Positions 59,970 to 64,000 of a DNA stretch of 64,000 nt are shown here, piece after piece. The stretch covers positions 37,374,392-37,438,391 of the forward strand of contig OX387190.1 of assembly GCA_947561395.2 (NCBI GenBank), in the 5' to 3' direction. The number at the start of each line of letters is the position of its first letter. The first letter of the stretch is position 1. The stretch is from Buxus sempervirens (lineage: Eukaryota > Streptophyta > Magnoliopsida > Buxales > Buxaceae). The position numbers and the translations under genes were made by a program. The notes beneath the pieces are model-generated. The model did not search any database. It had not been told where the DNA came from and was given only the letters and a program-made list of their open reading frames with translations.

Positions 59970-60577
59970 TACCATTCCTACTAACAATTCAAGCTTATAG
60001 TAAAAAGGTAAATTTTATAAATTTTCTTATATTCCTAACACTCCCCCTCACGTGTGGGCCAAACTCAAACCCATTTTTAGGAAGGCCCTACACGTGGAAT
60101 ATTTTTTTTCTCATCGGGTGGAATAGAGGTTTGAACCCAAGACCTTGGTGTTTGCCTGTAAAACACCGTTCATACTAAAAGCTTAAGCTAATAGTTGGGG
60201 TGAACTGTTATATATATGATTATATTCCTTAACACTCCCCCTCACGTATGAGGGCCAGACTCAAACACATTTTAGGGAAGGCTTACACGTGAAATATTAA
60301 GGAATATATTAAATATATAAAGTTTAACCCCAACTATTAGTTTAAGCTTTTAGTAGGAATGGTGTTCTACATGGTATAAGAGCTTTAGGCAAACACCAGG
60401 TCCTGGGTTCAAACCTCTACTCCACCCGTTGAAAAAAAAATTTTCCACGTGTAGGGCCTCCCTAAAATGGGTTTGAGTTCGGCCTACACGTGAGGAGGAG
60501 TGTTAAGGAATATATTAAATATATAAAGTTCACTCCTTACTATTAGTTTGAGCTTTTAGTAGGAATGGTGTTTTACA
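59970..60577. mobile_element. Back-to-back TRIM-type miniature LTR elements
   Basis: Four LTR-like units of about 70-78 bp: two in reverse (59970-60040 and 60157-60234) and two forward (60297-60371 and 60501-60577). Each is bounded by TGTTAAGGAATATA and GGAATGGTGTTYTACA-type ends. The forward pair encloses TGGTATAAGAGC (60372-60383), one base from the tRNA-Met primer-binding consensus, a TCCTGGGTTCAAACCTCTAC segment, and a purine tract (GAGGAGGAG) before the second LTR. The reverse pair has lost most of its primer site. The family is also at 27591-27665. Confidence 0.7.
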
Positions 60578-62257
60578 ATTTTCACGTGCACATGCAAAAG
60601 CAAAGTTAAGGGTATTGGAACAAGCTTTAAGACAAGTTTTTTTAATCTTAAAAAGGTTCAAGGTTCTTCACCTAATGGGTTTCATTAAATAGATTAAAAA
60701 TATCAAATACAAGATTTATTGAGTAGTTTGTCATTGAATTCACTTAGGATGCATTTGAGTTTCTTCTATAGACTTGGAAGTGACTCTTGCCACAAAAGCA
60801 ATTTAATGTATGAGTGATGAGCTTTTTGGCTCTATTTAGATTTGCTTTCAAAAAGTCACCATCAATCAAAACTAAACAAGCAAAAAAAAAAAGAAAAAAA
60901 ATGTCCACAATATTTTTAAGAAAGGCCAAAAGGGCTTTTATTTTTCTTTTGTTAATATAAGCAGTAATGATTTGTTGCTTCTCCTAAAAAAACAAATAAA
61001 AATTACTTCTTTACTTCAATTAAAAATAAAAAATACTTCATAAATAACTAACCAAATTTTATTTTTGCATTCATAAACAAAAAAAGACGTATACTCCTAA
61101 AAAAGCAATACTAAAAGGATCTTTGCATCACTATTTTAGTATTTTATTATAAAGTCTTTGACCACAGTTCTATATATCTATATATGCGTGGTTGCTGATT
61201 CTCACTATTTTAGCAATACTAAATGGATCCTTGTATCACTATTTTAGTATTTTATTATAAAATCTTTGACCACAGATCTATATATCCATTTGGGCCTCTT
61301 TCAAGATAAAATGTCCAAATCGTTATGCCTTTTGTGCAGATCACAACTTTCTCAATATGGAATTTCGCTATCTTTTGACCTTTCTAGATTTATATATATT
61401 AGTAGGGTGCACGTGCAGTGCACGTAATAATGGATGTAGAGGGAACAGTTACAAAACTGTTTAACTGTTAAATGAAGGAAATTGAGTTGTTATGACAATT
61501 ATACCCCGACTATTAATGAATCTTAATCATGCGAGAAAAGGGTTTTTTTGGAAAGATGCACATTGCATTTGGCACACTTTACAAGGGGTCTTCTAGCATT
61601 AAAGATACTACAGATATAGAGTTCCAGTCACATCTAGTCGCTAGCGTTCACAACCTTTTAGAACTGGGCCTCATAGGATTCATAACCCAATTCGTTACCG
61701 TATTGTGAGCCCAACCCAACCTAAAAATTCGCAGTGTTCTCGGGTTACCGGGCCGATCAGATTCTCCTGCATTAATTAAAAAGGCCCTCGAAGAACGGGC
61801 CTATCAGAGCTTCCGTGTGGAGGAAGTGCAAGCGAGAGAAATGCTTTGAGCCTCAGAAAAAGAAAAGAAAGGGGCAAAAAGGATGAAAAGGTGAGTGTTG
61901 TAAATGGTACGAGAGGAGGAAGAAAGCAGCAGACAGATTGAATGCTGGTATCAGAATATTCATGTCATGCATCGCGAATATGCAGTGATTTGCCATCACA
62001 TGTCAAATCCATGCACGTGATTGTCTTCCCTCACTGGTGGTGGTGGGTAACTTTGCGTTGAAATTACAGCGCCGACGTGGGAAAACTAATAGTGAACGAA
62101 AAAGGTGAGACAGACAGCCAGCTTGACCTCTTTGCATGCAAGCGTGCATGGATGGTCATCGTCATTTCATGTAATTATTATGCGAAAGCATCCGAATTGA
62201 CTAAAACACCCCCACTTAAAATCCTATTAGTAGAGAGCTGAGAGCTCTACAAAAAAG
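60578..62257. other. Intergenic, with a 120-bp-spaced direct duplication and an old repeat end
   Basis: No gene recognised. A 70-bp block (GCATCACTATTTTAGTATTT, then TCTTTGACCACAG) occurs at about 61122-61190 and again at 61232-61300. Near 61396-61430 is a palindromic GTGCACGTGCAGTGCACGTA, followed at 61540-61590 by a phrase shared with 1590-1650. Both are likely traces of one old transposon family. Confidence 0.45.
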
Positions 62258-62281
62258 ATGAGATATAATCTGATAACCACA

Positions 62282-62334
62282 ATCCCACATCGGAACTGCG
62301 TTGTACCTTGCAGAGAGGTCTCTGGCTATTTAAA
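62282..62334 (+). promoter_or_regulatory. snRNA-type promoter signature (USE plus TATA)
   Basis: A perfect plant snRNA upstream sequence element, ATCCCACATCG (62282-62292), is followed after 34 bp by a TATA-like TATTTAAA (62327-62334). In plants this spacing is the Pol II type (U1, U2, U4, U5), while about 23-24 bp marks Pol III. Downstream sequence (from about 62360) does not match any spliceosomal RNA I know. It may drive a snoRNA, a decayed snRNA copy, or nothing. Confidence 0.45.
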
Positions 62335-63136
62335 AAAAGGCCCACCTTCTTCTGCACGCAATGGCTTAACAACACACTGCAGGTGCAGGACAGTCAGTCC
62401 TCGCCCTTCTACTTCTCTTTTGTCCCCTCTCATCTTATCTGCACTTTTCCCCCACCAAAATCGTGGGTCCCACGACAACCCTACCAAATGCGAAACCAAA
62501 ACGACCCGCCATCCGAAGATACTTTCGCTTGCCGCCGACGCTCCTCCCGTCCAAGGAAAGCCATCCACGTACGCAAACGCCCCCTTTCTTTGGTTTTTTT
62601 TACCACTATTTACCAAAATACGCGTTATTCCAAGCGTGTCATTTTCTTTTCAACGGAAACCTGGGGCATTAAATGCACTTTTAATTAAGACTGGGTAAAG
62701 ATAATAAATAAATAAAAGGGCGGGTGAGTTGAGAGTTCGAGTAGTACGGTCAGCGGCGGGTGCAAGCCGGTGGCTTCTGGTTTGGGGGAGTTTAGGATTT
62801 GTCACTTCGAAATGAATGAGAAAGTCAGCTGGACAAGAGGTCAATCAGATCCGACTGTTCGCATGTGCCCCTGCTGCTGCAGATTGAATGTCTCGTCTGT
62901 AAGGACGGAGATGACCGGCAATAGAAGGTCGCATATCCCACCACTAATCCACTCGTAACTCGTGCGCATTTCAAAAGGGCACTCAACTGCTTCCCCTTTC
63001 AGTGAAAGACTAGCTGTCACCTCAGTTTGCGAAAATATTATAGCCACGTGGCAACGCTATTGACCTTTAAACAACGGGTAGTCAGCTTTGCTTGTGTACC
63101 GCGACGGATGGATCCCTTAAAAGTGCGTTTAAAGTT
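62335..63136. other. GC-richer non-repetitive stretch, no gene confirmed
   Basis: Less AT-rich than its surroundings, with several overlapping short frames on both strands, none with a recognisable domain. It could be the 5' region of a gene beyond the window or the transcribed part after the snRNA-type promoter. Confidence 0.35.
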
Positions 63137-63517
63137 GGGCAAATTACACTTATCTCCCTTGAGGTATGACATAATTACACTTACCTGCCTTGGGGTTTCT
63201 GATATAACACTGTCATCCCTTGACGTTTATGTGTGGGTCACATTAACACCCCCTTATTACATTTTTCATATTAAAAAATAAATAACTTTTGAATATATGA
63301 CTAAAAATTAATTTTAAAAAATAAATAACTTGTGAATGTATGACTAAAAATTAGTCATACATTCAAAAGTTATTTATTTTTTAATACGGAAAATGTAGTG
63401 AGGGGTGTTAGTGTGACTCACACATAAACGTCAAGGGGTGACAGTGTTATATTAGAAACCCCAAGGGAGGTAAGTGTAATTATGTCATACCTCAAGGGAG
63501 GTAAGTGTAATTTACCC
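63137..63517. mobile_element. MULE-type MITE (381 bp)
   Basis: Inverted ends GGGCAAATTACACTTATCTC and GGTAAGTGTAATTTACCC belong to a nearly full-length foldback (arms of about 160-180 bp). It is flanked by the exact 9-mer TTTAAAGTT (63128-63136 and 63518-63526). The centre holds an extra partial copy of an arm segment (AAAAAATAAATAACTT with ATGACTAAAAATTA). Same terminal family as 39781-40231. Confidence 0.92.
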
Positions 63518-64000
63518 TTTAAAGTTTAAACTCATATCTATATCCATACTATATATAACACGTTTTGGAAAATAAGCAACGTTTCAAAACAGCTCTTCCA
63601 AATTTCTATGAAAATTGATTTAATAAAAGGGTATAATAATCAAAACTGCCTTAATTTTTCTAAAAACAGCTATAAAACAGTTCTTACCTATATAATTTTT
63701 TCGTACGTGCAGTATTGCACATGCACTGCCTAATTAGTTATGAAAATAGGTTTCACATCCTTTATACTTTCCTCCATTACTTATCTTTGACACAGGTAAC
63801 TAAAATTTTTTTTTGGTTGCTAAAAGTATAAAAAAGATTTTTTCGTTTTTGTTAACAAGCTGGAACAGTCATACATTCCCACATGACGTGACACCACCTC
63901 TTTCAAAGTGCACCGATAAGTGCAGGAGAAAAAATAGTACAGATAATGTCAACCCATGAAAATAAGCTTACCTTCTTTTCTTATGCTGTTTAATTAATTT
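63518..64000. other. Right-edge intergenic DNA
   Basis: AT-rich. It contains CGTACGTGCAGTATTGCACATG (about 63702-63723), similar to the palindromic motif near 61396-61430. No gene seen. Confidence 0.45.

Noticed and set aside
62258-62698. 146-aa and 126-aa overlapping frames
   Set aside because: Three registers are open at once over a GC-richer stretch and none shows a domain or splice-supported extension.

Overview
The window looks like nuclear DNA of a flowering plant, most likely a woody dicot or early-diverging lineage; the species cannot be named from sequence alone. Reasons: genes split by GT-AG introns in AT-rich DNA, plant-specific families (class III peroxidase, plant serpin, WEB coiled-coil protein, MAPKKK5-type kinase, tandem GRF zinc finger), a nuclear tRNA-Ile, and a dense load of plant transposons: Mutator-like elements with 9-bp target duplications, hAT and Tourist MITEs, and miniature LTR elements (TRIMs).

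Layout. 0-2.5 kb: repeats and the upstream region of an ARMC6-like armadillo gene (+, 2504-9311, 8 exons, 470 aa). 10.3-11.5 kb: intronless WEB-like coiled-coil ORF (+). 13.1-15.5 kb: three MITE-type elements around a small intronless membrane-protein gene (-). 16156-24376: an 8.2-kb Mutator-like element (MULE), the most striking object here. It has 346-bp terminal inverted repeats differing at two bases, an exact 9-bp target duplication, an intact two-exon MuDR-type transposase (-, 806 aa), a convergent spliced gene (+, 211 aa) for a tandem GRF zinc-finger protein with a coiled coil and tail anchor, and captured host fragments: a kinase-dead CRCK-like kinase with its intron, a PPR fragment, and possibly one more. 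25.1-26.6 kb: class III peroxidase (-, 4 exons, 329 aa). 29-29.8 kb: a small unknown gene (-) and tRNA-Ile(AAU) (-). 30.9-33.6 kb: FkbM-type methyltransferase (+, 2 exons, 323 aa). 36.1-37.6 kb: a broken serpin (+), followed by a TRIM-type LTR. 39.2-59.1 kb: MAPKKK5-like MAP kinase kinase kinase (-, 11 exons, about 748 aa) spread over 20 kb because its introns hold MITEs, LTR and LINE remnants and microsatellites. 59.5-64 kb: another MITE, inverted TRIM copies, a short region with an snRNA-type promoter signature, and a last MULE MITE.

The host genes are unrelated single-copy loci and do not form a cluster. The coherent system is the MULE: two converging genes, each driven from one near-identical TIR that also carries a splice donor, in the plan of maize MuDR (mudrA/mudrB) but with a GRF zinc-finger membrane protein in the second position and captured host exons as cargo. 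Several MITEs in the window begin with a related terminal motif and have 9-bp target duplications, so they may be non-autonomous relatives.

Exon limits come from reading splice signals and frame by eye. They are internally consistent in phase, but no search or alignment program was run.
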